From Oceanospirillaceae bacterium (GTDB taxonomy: Bacteria; Pseudomonadota; Gammaproteobacteria; Pseudomonadales; Litoribrevibacteraceae), in assembly GCA_015665455.1 (NCBI GenBank), contig JADFAD010000003.1:62001-126000 (forward strand): DNA of 64,000 nt, written 5' to 3'. Position numbers and translations under genes: made by a program. Under the pieces are notes generated by a model. That model saw nothing but the letters and a program-made list of their open reading frames with translations. It was not told the DNA's origin and searched no databases. The first letter of the stretch is position 1, and each line of letters opens with the position of its first letter. Positions 34,254 to 42,546 of this stretch are shown one piece after another.

Positions 34254-35582
34254 TTATTTAATGCTATCCGTGTTTACTATGATCCTTAGCTTGCACTCTT
34301 CTATCTTTTCAATGGTGACAAGTTGTTCGATATTCTTTTCCGTGATTGTCCTTCCTTTGGATATCAAAAGAATTCCGAAATTATTTACTATGTCTTTAGA
34401 GACAACCATTCCTGGGTGAAGGGCCATAACATCCATAGCGGATTCGTTGGGGGACAAACTGCATAAATCATATTTATCTAGAATCTTATGTAAAATATTA
34501 ATAAGCTTAAGTTCGTAAGTTGATCCTGCTCTGCTTTTTATATGAGCGAATGCTTGATTAGCATCACGCGGTGTATTCTCAATTAATCCCAATTGTAACC
34601 CGATGAAATCGCGAGAGATTCTTAGGATTTTAGCTCCGTAGCTTATTTCCCCACGACAAAGCTTCTTTGGAAATCCAGAACCGTCTAAATTCTCCAAATG
34701 TTCGGTAATAAATTGACTGCATGACTCAAGCCCTTTGATATTAATCAGAATAGAAGCACCTCTTGATGGGTACTTTATGTATTCTTTTTGTTGCTCTTTG
34801 GTCAGTGACGCCTCAGAGCATGCAAGGACTTCATCTTGTAATGTTATTTTCCCTAATTCATGAAGTAGTCCTGCATAAAGAACTTGTTGAATTATGGGTT
34901 TTGGTAAATCACATAGCGTAGCAATCTCACTGGCTAATTCAGCGACAACGGTTGGTTTTTGCAGTTCCACCCTAAATCGGCTTGAGACCACGCTGGAGAA
35001 AACTCGAACAAAAATATCGTAACTGTCTATTAGTTCAGTATAGGATTGGTCGAGTAAGTTCATTGTACGACTTAGCTCTTCAGTACGTTGTTGTACCTTC
35101 TCTTCCAGTTCTGAATTAAATGACTTTAACTTCTTGTTTTGTCTATGAGTTAAAAGTAATAACTTATGTTTATCTCTTTCTAATCGTTTAACTTTTAAAG
35201 CCTCTTCAATGCTGTGTTTTAAGTCTTCATCCTCCCAAGGTTTACTGATATAGCGATAAATCCCCCCTTTGTTGAGTGCAGTTATCGTGGATGCAATATC
35301 TGAATGACCCGTTAACAAAATACTTTTTATTTCAGGGTATTTTTGTCGTGCCTGGGTTAAGAACTCAGCACCATCCATATGAGGCATTCTCATGTCAGAG
35401 ACGATCAGGTCAATGTCTTGCTCTTCAAGCATTTTAAGGCCATCAATACCGCTTTCTGCAAAGTGACAGGTAAATGATGCTTTTTTAAAGAGCCGCTTTA
35501 GCGCCCGTAAAATTTGAGGTTCATCATCAACAAACAAGACGCTGTCTTGTATCTTGTTAATGCTCGGTACTGCAATGCTCAT
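34254..35582 (-). CDS. Response regulator with a degenerate HD-GYP domain
   Basis: The 442-residue protein has a receiver domain (Asp63 in IVSDMRMPHMDG; residues 15-130), a coiled coil (about 140-180) and a C-terminal HD-GYP-like domain (about 200-360). Key residues are altered: the HD pair is His241-Glu242 in LLHELGK, the later HHE motif is reduced to EHLEN, GYP is GFP (303-305), and the His expected after the helix reads YPSRG. It keeps the fold but probably not the c-di-GMP phosphodiesterase metal site. The start overlaps the end of the preceding sensor kinase gene by 26 bases, indicating a coupled kinase-regulator pair. Confidence 0.85.
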   Translation of the reverse strand: MSIAVPSINKIQDSVLFVDDEPQILRALKRLFKKASFTCHFAESGIDGLKMLEEQDIDLIVSDMRMPHMDGAEFLTQARQKYPEIKSILLTGHSDIASTITALNKGGIYRYISKPWEDEDLKHSIEEALKVKRLERDKHKLLLLTHRQNKKLKSFNSELEEKVQQRTEELSRTMNLLDQSYTELIDSYDIFVRVFSSVVSSRFRVELQKPTVVAELASEIATLCDLPKPIIQQVLYAGLLHELGKITLQDEVLACSEASLTKEQQKEYIKYPSRGASILINIKGLESCSQFITEHLENLDGSGFPKKLCRGEISYGAKILRISRDFIGLQLGLIENTPRDANQAFAHIKSRAGSTYELKLINILHKILDKYDLCSLSPNESAMDVMALHPGMVVSKDIVNNFGILLISKGRTITEKNIEQLVTIEKIEECKLRIIVNTDSIK

Positions 35583-37374
35583 GTTCGTCTTCTTCTGGTT
35601 GCCGCGTTGGTAGAATGGTGGTAAATGTTGTGCCGAAACCTTCTTTGCTGTTTACCTTGATCGTGCCGTGGTGCCTTTGAATTATTCCATACGAAAGGGA
35701 CAGGCCTAGCCCCGTTCCTTTACCTACTGGTTTTGTAGTGAAAAATGGATCAAAGATCTTTTTTAAGTGCTCATCATCAATGCCGTGTCCCGTATCAGAA
35801 ATAGAAAATAAGACTCGATCATCTTTTATTTTTTCGGTTTTTATTGTGATTGTTCCGCGTTCGTCAATGGCATGAGCCGCGTTAACAATAAAGTTAAGGA
35901 CGACTTGTCCAATCTGTGACTCAACGATTTCAATTTCTGGTAGTTCAGCAAAATCGGTCTTGACCTCAATTTTGTATTTGATTTCGTTATGAGCAATATT
36001 TAATGCTTTTGTGATTGGATTGTGAAGATCGCATAAAACAATGTGTCCAGCGTCAGTTCGGGAGAAATCTTTCAGATCATTAACAATATTTCGGACTCTT
36101 GTTATACCGTCATTGGCATCTTCAAGTAACTCAGGTAAATCTTCATTTAGTTCTTCTAAATCAATGTCTCCAAGGATATTGTTAAAGTAAGGAATGATGG
36201 ATTGATCCGGATGAACTTCAAGTTTCTGACGAAACGCTTTGAGAGTATCTAACAGGGTCTGGCTATATTCACCCAAAACAGAAATATTAGTTTTTACATA
36301 CCCAATAGGGTTATTAATCTCGTGGGCAACACCAGCTGCGAGTTGTCCAATGGACGCCATTTTTTCTGATTGAAGAAGTTGTTCTTGTGCTTCTTGGAGC
36401 TGTTGGATCAATTCTTTCTGTGTTTCTTGTTCATGCTTTAACGCTTTATTTGAACGAGCAAGTGCGCGCATTAAACTGTTTTTATCTAAACCCATGAAAA
36501 CCGAAGAAATCACTTGTTCTATATAGACTTGGTCTGTAATGCTGTAAGGCGTTTTTCTTCCTGGCTTTGTCATCAAGATAATTACTTTTCTATTTCTTGC
36601 AGCGCTTTCGGCAGGCCCCATCAAAATGTGATCATGAAGTTCGTTTGTTTGTTCGTCTTTCGTTTGATAAACATTGTTTTCAAGAATGTATGTGTCAATT
36701 GAGTCTAGGCTATGACCTTTTTCTTTAAGTTTTTTTAATATTGGTTTCAGTTCACTTTGTTCACAGCCTTTACATGCACTGTACTCACTTTTCTTTTCTA
36801 CCAAAATGGCGCCTTGGCTTGAGTTACTTATGATCATCAATCGAGTCAACAAATCATAATAAAGTGCACGGTCTTCTTTATTGATGTTTTTTGTCCATTC
36901 AATACATTCTGACCAAATGACTTGATAGCGCATGTGTGTCTGCAGTTCTTGAAGTTCACTATTTGTTTGAGTGAGTCTCCTTTTAAAGCCTAATGATTGG
37001 GTCAATAAATGCGAAGGAAGTTTGTACTGTTCAGGTAATTCTTTTTCAGAATTACTCAGAAGCATAAAGATAGAGTCTTCGTATTCTGTAATTTTAATGG
37101 CGTAAATGTGGGTGTAAAGCTTCTGATCTTCATATGTGAATTCTGAATGAGTCCATACATTCACTTTAAAATTATTCTGTGCGTGTTCGAAGAAATAGAA
37201 AGGAGCAATGTCTGTTATTCCCTCTGACGTATCGGAATACAATGCATTTTCTATGGAGGGTTCAAAATCAGAATTATGCCAAAACCAAGCAATCCCGAAC
37301 CCAACTAGGTCCGACTTAAGTGAATCAAAAACTTCAACAAAGGATTGATCTACACATGATTTTCGCATGCTCAT
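35557..37374 (-). CDS. Soluble sensor histidine kinase with GAF-like domain
   Basis: A 605-residue kinase without clear membrane segments. The N-terminal 150 residues look like a divergent sensor domain, followed by a GAF-like region (about 165-310) with a CKGC pair, a coiled coil (about 315-345), and a HisKA domain with [17 protein letters not shown]. The ATPase domain shows [20 protein letters not shown] and [14 protein letters not shown]. All kinase motifs are intact. The partner is the overlapping response regulator downstream. The CxxC might bind a metal or sense redox state, which is an inference. Confidence 0.9.
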   Translation of the reverse strand: MSMRKSCVDQSFVEVFDSLKSDLVGFGIAWFWHNSDFEPSIENALYSDTSEGITDIAPFYFFEHAQNNFKVNVWTHSEFTYEDQKLYTHIYAIKITEYEDSIFMLLSNSEKELPEQYKLPSHLLTQSLGFKRRLTQTNSELQELQTHMRYQVIWSECIEWTKNINKEDRALYYDLLTRLMIISNSSQGAILVEKKSEYSACKGCEQSELKPILKKLKEKGHSLDSIDTYILENNVYQTKDEQTNELHDHILMGPAESAARNRKVIILMTKPGRKTPYSITDQVYIEQVISSVFMGLDKNSLMRALARSNKALKHEQETQKELIQQLQEAQEQLLQSEKMASIGQLAAGVAHEINNPIGYVKTNISVLGEYSQTLLDTLKAFRQKLEVHPDQSIIPYFNNILGDIDLEELNEDLPELLEDANDGITRVRNIVNDLKDFSRTDAGHIVLCDLHNPITKALNIAHNEIKYKIEVKTDFAELPEIEIVESQIGQVVLNFIVNAAHAIDERGTITIKTEKIKDDRVLFSISDTGHGIDDEHLKKIFDPFFTTKPVGKGTGLGLSLSYGIIQRHHGTIKVNSKEGFGTTFTTILPTRQPEEDEHEHCSTEH

Positions 37375-37460
37375 CTTTTCAAAACCCTACGCTTTATACA
37401 ATTAATCTTGCTGTTAATTCGTAATAGACAAGGAGGTAATAGCTGTCAAGCGTATAAGGC

Positions 37461-37506
37461 ATGGGGCTTACAAGGGGCCGTAGGCGAAAGCTTACAGGCA
37501 CTTTTT
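37461..37506 (+). repeat. Hairpin element resembling a dispersed AYKGP-type repeat, terminator-like
   Basis: GCCGTAGGC and GCTTACaGGC pair (one bulged A) around a GAAA tetraloop at 37477-37499, followed by ACTTTTTAT, so it has the form of a terminator. Read in one frame, 37466 onward gives AYKGP-stop-AKAYRHF, which I recall from short spurious proteins annotated in many proteobacteria; the DNA is therefore likely a copy of a widespread repeated hairpin. It lies between the divergent sensor kinase and radical SAM genes, where no plus-strand gene precedes it. It may end a small RNA or lie in the radical SAM gene leader. Confidence 0.5.
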
Positions 37507-37663
37507 ATATTCTATTAAATTCATCTCGGTAAGTTATTACTAATCAAAGGCTTTATTCAATTCTGATGCAGTTACGGAGTTTTTTGCTTCCAACTCTCGG
37601 AATACCTGAGTAATTCAGTTAGAATAGCGAACCTTTTTTAGATTGATTAAAGATTGAACAGTT

Positions 37664-39946
37664 ATGCAAGCTGCAGTACCTCTAACTTCACGCCAAAATC
37701 CCATCAAAATCTTTGACTACCCAAAATATTGGGCTGAATGCTATGGCTATTCGCCTTTCTTACCGACGACTCGGGAAGAAATGGATGCTTTAGGCTGGGA
37801 CAGTTGTGACATTATCATCGTTACTGGTGATGCCTATGTAGATCATGCAAGCTTTGGTATGGCTGTTTTGGGTCGAACTCTGGAAGCCCAAGGCTTTCGA
37901 GTGGGCATTATTGATCAGCCGGACTGGAAAGATAAATCCAATTTTGAAATTTTGGGTAAACCCAACCTGTATTTTGGTGTCACAGCGGGAAACATGGATT
38001 CCATGATTAACCGCTACACTGCAGACCGCCGCTTAAGGCATGACGATGCGTATACGCCAGGTGAACTACCAGGTAAAAGACCTGAACGAGCTGTGACGGT
38101 TTACACTCAGAAGTGTAAAGAAGCGTTTAAAGATGTTCCCGTAATTGTTGGTGGTATTGAAGCCAGTCTTAGACGTTTAGCGCATTATGACTATTGGACT
38201 GACTCAATACGTCGATCTGTTCTTTTAGATTCCACTGCAGACATGTTGATGTACGGTAACTCAGAGCGTTCATTGATCGAAGTATCTCATCGAATTGCCA
38301 ACGGTGAGAACATTTCTGATATTACGAATGTCAGAGGTACCGGTTTTTTAAGAAAAAAAATGCCTGAGGGCTGGGATGAAATAGATTCAACACGCCTAGA
38401 TCAACCGGGTAGAGTTGTTCCACGTAAAAGCCCGTATGAATACATTGATGAAAATCAGAAGCCAGAAGCGGGCGCTGAAGAAGCAATCAAAATAATTCCT
38501 GACATCGGCGTTCGTCAGACAGATCCTGAAAGCAGTTTCATTAGATTGCCTTCATTTGAACAAGTACGTAAAGATGAAATTCTTTATGCACATACGGATC
38601 GTATCTTCCATAAAGAAACCAATCCGGGTAATGCTCGTGCGCTTGTTCAGAAGCACGGAAGAAATGATATTTGGCTAAACCCGCCACCAATTCCTTTGAC
38701 GACGGAAGAGCTTGATTGGGTTTTCGAAATGCCGTTTCAGCGTGTACCTCATCCAAAGTATGGTGATGCTAAAATCCCTGCCTATGAAATGATTCGATTT
38801 TCAATCAACATCATGCGTGGTTGTTTTGGTGGGTGTACGTTCTGTTCGATCACTGAACACGAAGGCCGGATTATTCAAAGTCGTTCAGAAAAATCCATCC
38901 TGGATGAGATTGAAAAAGTAAGGGACCTAACCCCAGGTTTTACAGGGGTTATCTCAGATTTGGGCGGTCCGACAGCCAATATGTACCGTTTGAACTGTAA
39001 GGATAAGAAAATTGAAGAAACTTGCCGCAGACCTTCCTGTGTGTATCCTTCGATTTGTTCAAACATGGAAACAGATCACAGTCATACGACTCAACTGTAT
39101 CGAAAGGCTAGAGACCTTGATGGTGTGAAGAAAATCGCCATTGCCTCCGGTTTACGCTACGACTTAGCCGTTGAAGACCCTGAATACGTTAAAGAGCTGG
39201 TGACGCACCACGTTGGTGGGTACCTGAAAATTGCGCCAGAACACAGTGAAAATGGCCCGCTCGATAAGATGATGAAGCCGGGGATGGGAACTTACTATCG
39301 CTTTAAACAAATGTTTGAGAAGTTTTCTAAGGAAGCAGGTAAAGAGCAATACTTGATTCCTTACTTTATCTCTGCTCATCCAGGCTCAACGGATAGAGAT
39401 ATGATGAACTTGGCCTTATGGCTTAAGGAAAACGGCTTTAGAGTTGATCAGGTTCAGAATTTTTACCCGTCTCCAATGGCAACAGCGACGACCATGTATT
39501 ACACCGAAAGAAATCCTCTTAAGCCAGTTAAGAAGAACGACGGTGAGATTGTATTCAGTGCAAAAACTAAAGAGCAGCGTAAATTGCATAAAGCTTTTCT
39601 TCGCTATCATGATTCAGATAATTGGCCGGCCTTGCGAGAAGCTTTAAAACGTTTAGGGAAAATGAACTTGGTAGGGCATGGCAAAGGCTGTTTAGTGCCA
39701 CCTGAGACCCGTAAAGAAATCGATGAAAGACGTAGAAATCATCGGATTAAAAATAATGGCTCAGGTAAGAAGTTCATGCATGCAAGAACTCAACATACAG
39801 GACTGCCGTATAATCCAGATCAGCAAGAAAAACGCCAGAAAAACTCACAGGGCGACGCTAAAAACAGCAAGGGTAAACATGTAACCCCTAAAAAGGCATC
39901 TAAGACCTCAATGGCTAAGGCCAAAAAGTCTAAAACTAAAAGATGA
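37664..39946 (+). CDS. ygiQ: YgiQ-family radical SAM protein
   Basis: A 760-residue YgiQ. The N-terminal domain includes [15 protein letters not shown] and [17 protein letters not shown]; the radical SAM cluster is in [20 protein letters not shown] (Cys-x3-Cys-x2-Cys). A further Cys-rich patch and [15 protein letters not shown] follow. The C-terminal 60 residues are very basic and repetitive (Lys/Ala/Ser). The family is UPF0313; the reaction is unknown. The upstream 289-base gap carries the hairpin element at 37461. Confidence 0.9.
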   Translation: MQAAVPLTSRQNPIKIFDYPKYWAECYGYSPFLPTTREEMDALGWDSCDIIIVTGDAYVDHASFGMAVLGRTLEAQGFRVGIIDQPDWKDKSNFEILGKPNLYFGVTAGNMDSMINRYTADRRLRHDDAYTPGELPGKRPERAVTVYTQKCKEAFKDVPVIVGGIEASLRRLAHYDYWTDSIRRSVLLDSTADMLMYGNSERSLIEVSHRIANGENISDITNVRGTGFLRKKMPEGWDEIDSTRLDQPGRVVPRKSPYEYIDENQKPEAGAEEAIKIIPDIGVRQTDPESSFIRLPSFEQVRKDEILYAHTDRIFHKETNPGNARALVQKHGRNDIWLNPPPIPLTTEELDWVFEMPFQRVPHPKYGDAKIPAYEMIRFSINIMRGCFGGCTFCSITEHEGRIIQSRSEKSILDEIEKVRDLTPGFTGVISDLGGPTANMYRLNCKDKKIEETCRRPSCVYPSICSNMETDHSHTTQLYRKARDLDGVKKIAIASGLRYDLAVEDPEYVKELVTHHVGGYLKIAPEHSENGPLDKMMKPGMGTYYRFKQMFEKFSKEAGKEQYLIPYFISAHPGSTDRDMMNLALWLKENGFRVDQVQNFYPSPMATATTMYYTERNPLKPVKKNDGEIVFSAKTKEQRKLHKAFLRYHDSDNWPALREALKRLGKMNLVGHGKGCLVPPETRKEIDERRRNHRIKNNGSGKKFMHARTQHTGLPYNPDQQEKRQKNSQGDAKNSKGKHVTPKKASKTSMAKAKKSKTKR

Positions 39947-40008
39947 CATTGGGCTTACATGTGTTAGCATACGCGCACTTTTAATTACACATACAAGTGA
40001 GGTTAATA

Positions 40009-40593
40009 GTGCGTCGTACTATTTACACTACCCCTATTGTTCGTCAGCTATTTTGGCTTTTGTCTTGGGCTGGATTAAAGCTAGCCGGTTGGAAAATTGT
40101 AGGAACCCCTCCTAAAGAAAAGAAGTTTATACTTGTGGCTGTCCCTCATACCAGTAATTGGGATTTTCCTATTACATTGGCTATCTCGTTTTTGTGTGGC
40201 TTTCGCCTTAACTGGATGGGCAAGAGCTCCCTGTTTAAAGGGCCTATGGGGCCTGTTATGCGATGGTTAGGCGGTATATCTGTCGACCGCAGCAAAAGTA
40301 ACAATCTAGTACAACAAGTTATCGACGGAATGGGGCAGCTTGATCAATGTGCTTTAGCTATTCCCCCTGAAGGTACTCGATCACGAACTGAAAAGTGGAA
40401 AACCGGTTTTTATTACATCGCAACAGGTGCAGGTGTTCCTGTTGGTTTAGCCTTCCTTGACTATAAGCACAAGAAAGGTGGCTTTGGACCTACGTTTTAT
40501 CCTACGGGTGACATAGATAAAGACATCGAAGAAATGCAGGCGTTCTACAAAGGCATTTCTGGCAAGCGAGCAGACCAGTGCGCTAACGATTAA
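40009..40593 (+). CDS. 1-acylglycerol-3-phosphate acyltransferase-like protein
   Basis: The 194-residue protein has the PlsC-type motif H-T-S-N-W-D (HxxxxD) in VPHTSNWDFPITLA, a downstream GGISVDRSK and PPEGTRSRTEKWKTGF (PEGTR-like), and a hydrophobic N-terminal segment. It should transfer an acyl chain to a lysophospholipid or similar acceptor. I chose GTG 40009 because AGG lies six bases before it; a GTG at 39997 would add four residues and leave no room for that site. A hairpin follows at 40620. Confidence 0.85.
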   Translation: MRRTIYTTPIVRQLFWLLSWAGLKLAGWKIVGTPPKEKKFILVAVPHTSNWDFPITLAISFLCGFRLNWMGKSSLFKGPMGPVMRWLGGISVDRSKSNNLVQQVIDGMGQLDQCALAIPPEGTRSRTEKWKTGFYYIATGAGVPVGLAFLDYKHKKGGFGPTFYPTGDIDKDIEEMQAFYKGISGKRADQCAND

Positions 40594-40619
40594 TCTTCTT
40601 TCTAAATTGCCGAATCTCT

Positions 40620-40646
40620 AACGAGCCGCTACACTTGCGGCTCGTT
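40620..40646 (+). terminator. Terminator hairpin after the acyltransferase gene
   Basis: AACGAGCCGC and GCGGCTCGTT form a 10-base perfect stem around a 7-base loop, followed by TACGTTTACC. The T-run is weak, but the stem is stable and lies 26 bases after the stop codon, before rlmJ. Confidence 0.7.
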
Positions 40647-40668
40647 TACGTTTACCTGGATCATTTCT

Positions 40669-41517
40669 ATGTTGAGTTACCGTCATGCGTTTCATGCTGG
40701 CAACCATGCTGATGTTTTAAAGCACTCCGTATTAGTCGCAATCATTGAATATTATTTAAAAAAAGATAAGCCTTTTTGGTATGTGGATACCCATTCAGGT
40801 TCTGGAATTTATAAACTGGATGGGAAGTTCGCTTCACAAAACGCCGAATACAAAACTGGCATCAGTAAGGTTTATCACAAAGAACAGTTGCCTGAACTAT
40901 TAGAAATGTTCGTTAATCAGGTGCATGAAGCGAATGTAGGTAAACGTAAGCCTACGTACTACCCAGGCTCACCTTGGTTTGCTGCAAATATGCTTCGTTC
41001 TGCGGATAAGTTGCGTTTGCATGAATTGCATCCGAGCGATAATAAATTGCTTGTTGAAAACATGAAAACAATGGTTCAAAGGCGAGCGCATATAGAGAAA
41101 ACAGATGGCTTTACGGGGCTAAAATCTATTATGCCGCCGCCAACGAAGCGAAGTGTTGTACTAATCGACCCGCCTTATGAAGATAAACAAGATTATCGTA
41201 CGGTGGTAAGAACATTAAAAGAGTGTATAAAGCGCTTTAGTAGCGGAACTTACGCAGTCTGGTATCCTCAGTTAACCAGTCAAGAGAGTAAAAACTTACC
41301 TAATAAGCTTAAGAATTTCGGGGCTAACTCTTGGTTGCATGTTAGCTTGTCCATTAAGGGGGCGCCTAAAGGCAAGGGGATGTATGGAAGTGGAATGTTT
41401 GTAATTAATCCACCTTACGTTCTTGTTAATCAACTGAAAGACGCGTTGCCTGTTATGAAATCGCTTATGTGTGATCCCTTATCCGGCTCAGTCAACTTAG
41501 AGTTTGAAGGCATTTAA
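40669..41517 (+). CDS. rlmJ: 23S rRNA (adenine2030-N6)-methyltransferase RlmJ
   Basis: A 282-residue protein (280 in E. coli RlmJ). It opens MLSYRHAFHAGNHADVLKH, as RlmJ does, and has the N6-adenine methyltransferase motif VLIDPPYEDKQDY together with DTHSGSGIY and YPGSPWFAA. It methylates A2030 of 23S rRNA in helix 72. It stands as a single gene after a terminator. Confidence 0.93.
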   Translation: MLSYRHAFHAGNHADVLKHSVLVAIIEYYLKKDKPFWYVDTHSGSGIYKLDGKFASQNAEYKTGISKVYHKEQLPELLEMFVNQVHEANVGKRKPTYYPGSPWFAANMLRSADKLRLHELHPSDNKLLVENMKTMVQRRAHIEKTDGFTGLKSIMPPPTKRSVVLIDPPYEDKQDYRTVVRTLKECIKRFSSGTYAVWYPQLTSQESKNLPNKLKNFGANSWLHVSLSIKGAPKGKGMYGSGMFVINPPYVLVNQLKDALPVMKSLMCDPLSGSVNLEFEGI

Positions 41518-41532
41518 TACCAAACTCGTTTG

Positions 41533-41555
41533 GCTATTCCTCAGAGAGGAATAGC
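41533..41555. terminator. Hairpin between convergent rlmJ and ppnP
   Basis: GCTATTCCTC and GAGGAATAGC form a 10-base perfect stem with an AGA loop in the 52-base gap. Only short T stretches follow on either strand, so it is a terminator candidate of moderate strength for either gene. Confidence 0.6.
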
Positions 41556-41569
41556 TTACACGTTTGATG

Positions 41570-41851
41570 TTACTCGTAAGTGCAAAAGTATGCAGTATCC
41601 ACTGCTACTTTCAATTGAAACTTGTTGTTAGCTGCAATCTCGAAAGAGCTGCCTTTTTCAAACGTTTTCCATTCTGTTGCTTCAGGCAATAAAACAGTCA
41701 GTGCACCAGATACGACTGTCATTACTTCATCTTGACTGGTACCAAATTCATATTCGCCAGGCGCCATTACACCGACGGTTGCAGGTAGTGTTTCAGTTTG
41801 AAGTGCGATTGATTTTACTTTTCCGTCAAAATATTCATTTACGTCTAACAT
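41570..41851 (-). CDS. ppnP: Pyrimidine/purine nucleoside phosphorylase PpnP
   Basis: A 93-residue single-domain cupin (E. coli PpnP/YaiE has 94). Typical phrases are [53 protein letters not shown] and the final AYFCTYE. It phosphorolyses diverse nucleosides to base and ribose-1-phosphate. A ribosome site (GGAG on the minus strand) precedes the ATG. It converges on rlmJ. Confidence 0.93.
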   Translation of the reverse strand: MLDVNEYFDGKVKSIALQTETLPATVGVMAPGEYEFGTSQDEVMTVVSGALTVLLPEATEWKTFEKGSSFEIAANNKFQLKVAVDTAYFCTYE

Positions 41852-42018
41852 TTTGTACTCCTAAAAATTTTGTGGCGGCATTATATCATTGATCCCCTCT
41901 AGGTAAATTCTTGTTCAATAATTTACTTTCATTGAATTCAGTGTCCCATTCAATAGATGGGTGATCCAAAGATGGATAGGCTACATTTTAGATATTGCAT
42001 TTATGAAAGGGGTGCATC

Positions 42019-42426
42019 ATGAAAGGGATGAGCTTTCTAGGGCGTATCTTAACGATCAGTTTTTTTTCTTTGTTTACTCTTGGTTTATCCATTGGTAGTC
42101 AGGCCAATGAGTGGGCTGGCCTTTATCACGGAAAAGTATCAGGACAACCTTCTCAGTTGACTCTGAACAGAGCGGGTAATGATATTATTGGTGTACTCGA
42201 TACAGAGGGTTACCGTTATAAATTGGAAGGAAATCTTCAAAAAGGTAAGTTAGTTGGCTTTTGTCGAGATACCCGAACAGGAGAAACAGGGCAGTTATCT
42301 GCTACCGTTGCCAAAGACTTAATTATTTTAAGAGTGATTTTACCTGGACACCATCGTCCAGCTAGACTTATTTTTCAGAGGGCGGATGATACCTCCAGTG
42401 TGTTTACGTTAATGGCATCACGGTAA
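42019..42426 (+). CDS. Small secreted protein of unknown function
   Basis: The 135-residue product has an N-terminal signal peptide (hydrophobic core to about GSQANE) and then a beta-rich segment beginning WAGLYHGKVSGQPSQLTLNRAG, the style of small lipocalin- or META-like periplasmic domains. No catalytic residues are evident and I do not recognise a family. AAAGGGGT lies seven bases before ATG 42019. A terminator-like hairpin lies 88 bases after the stop. Confidence 0.7.
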   Translation: MKGMSFLGRILTISFFSLFTLGLSIGSQANEWAGLYHGKVSGQPSQLTLNRAGNDIIGVLDTEGYRYKLEGNLQKGKLVGFCRDTRTGETGQLSATVAKDLIILRVILPGHHRPARLIFQRADDTSSVFTLMASR

Positions 42427-42513
42427 ATAGACGCATAGGGATAGACTATTTTAAAGGTTTCAATTTGTTTGAATACTCACATTAGGTGATACACAGGCAG
42501 ACAAATTGTTTAG

Positions 42514-42546
42514 AATCGCACTTCTGGATGGAGTGCGATTTTTTTT
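42514..42546 (+). terminator. Terminator directly abutting the UvrD-like gene start
   Basis: AATCGCACT and AGTGCGATT form a 9-base stem with a 9-base loop, followed by six more T residues; the ATG of the next gene is the next base (42547). It most likely ends the transcript of 42019-42426, but its position leaves no ribosome site for the helicase gene. Confidence 0.85.

Noticed and set aside
37461-37532. 23-codon frame starting ATGGGGCTTACA
   Set aside because: It lies over the hairpin element, lacks a spaced ribosome site and uses rare codons such as AGG and CGA; the RNA/DNA element is the better reading.
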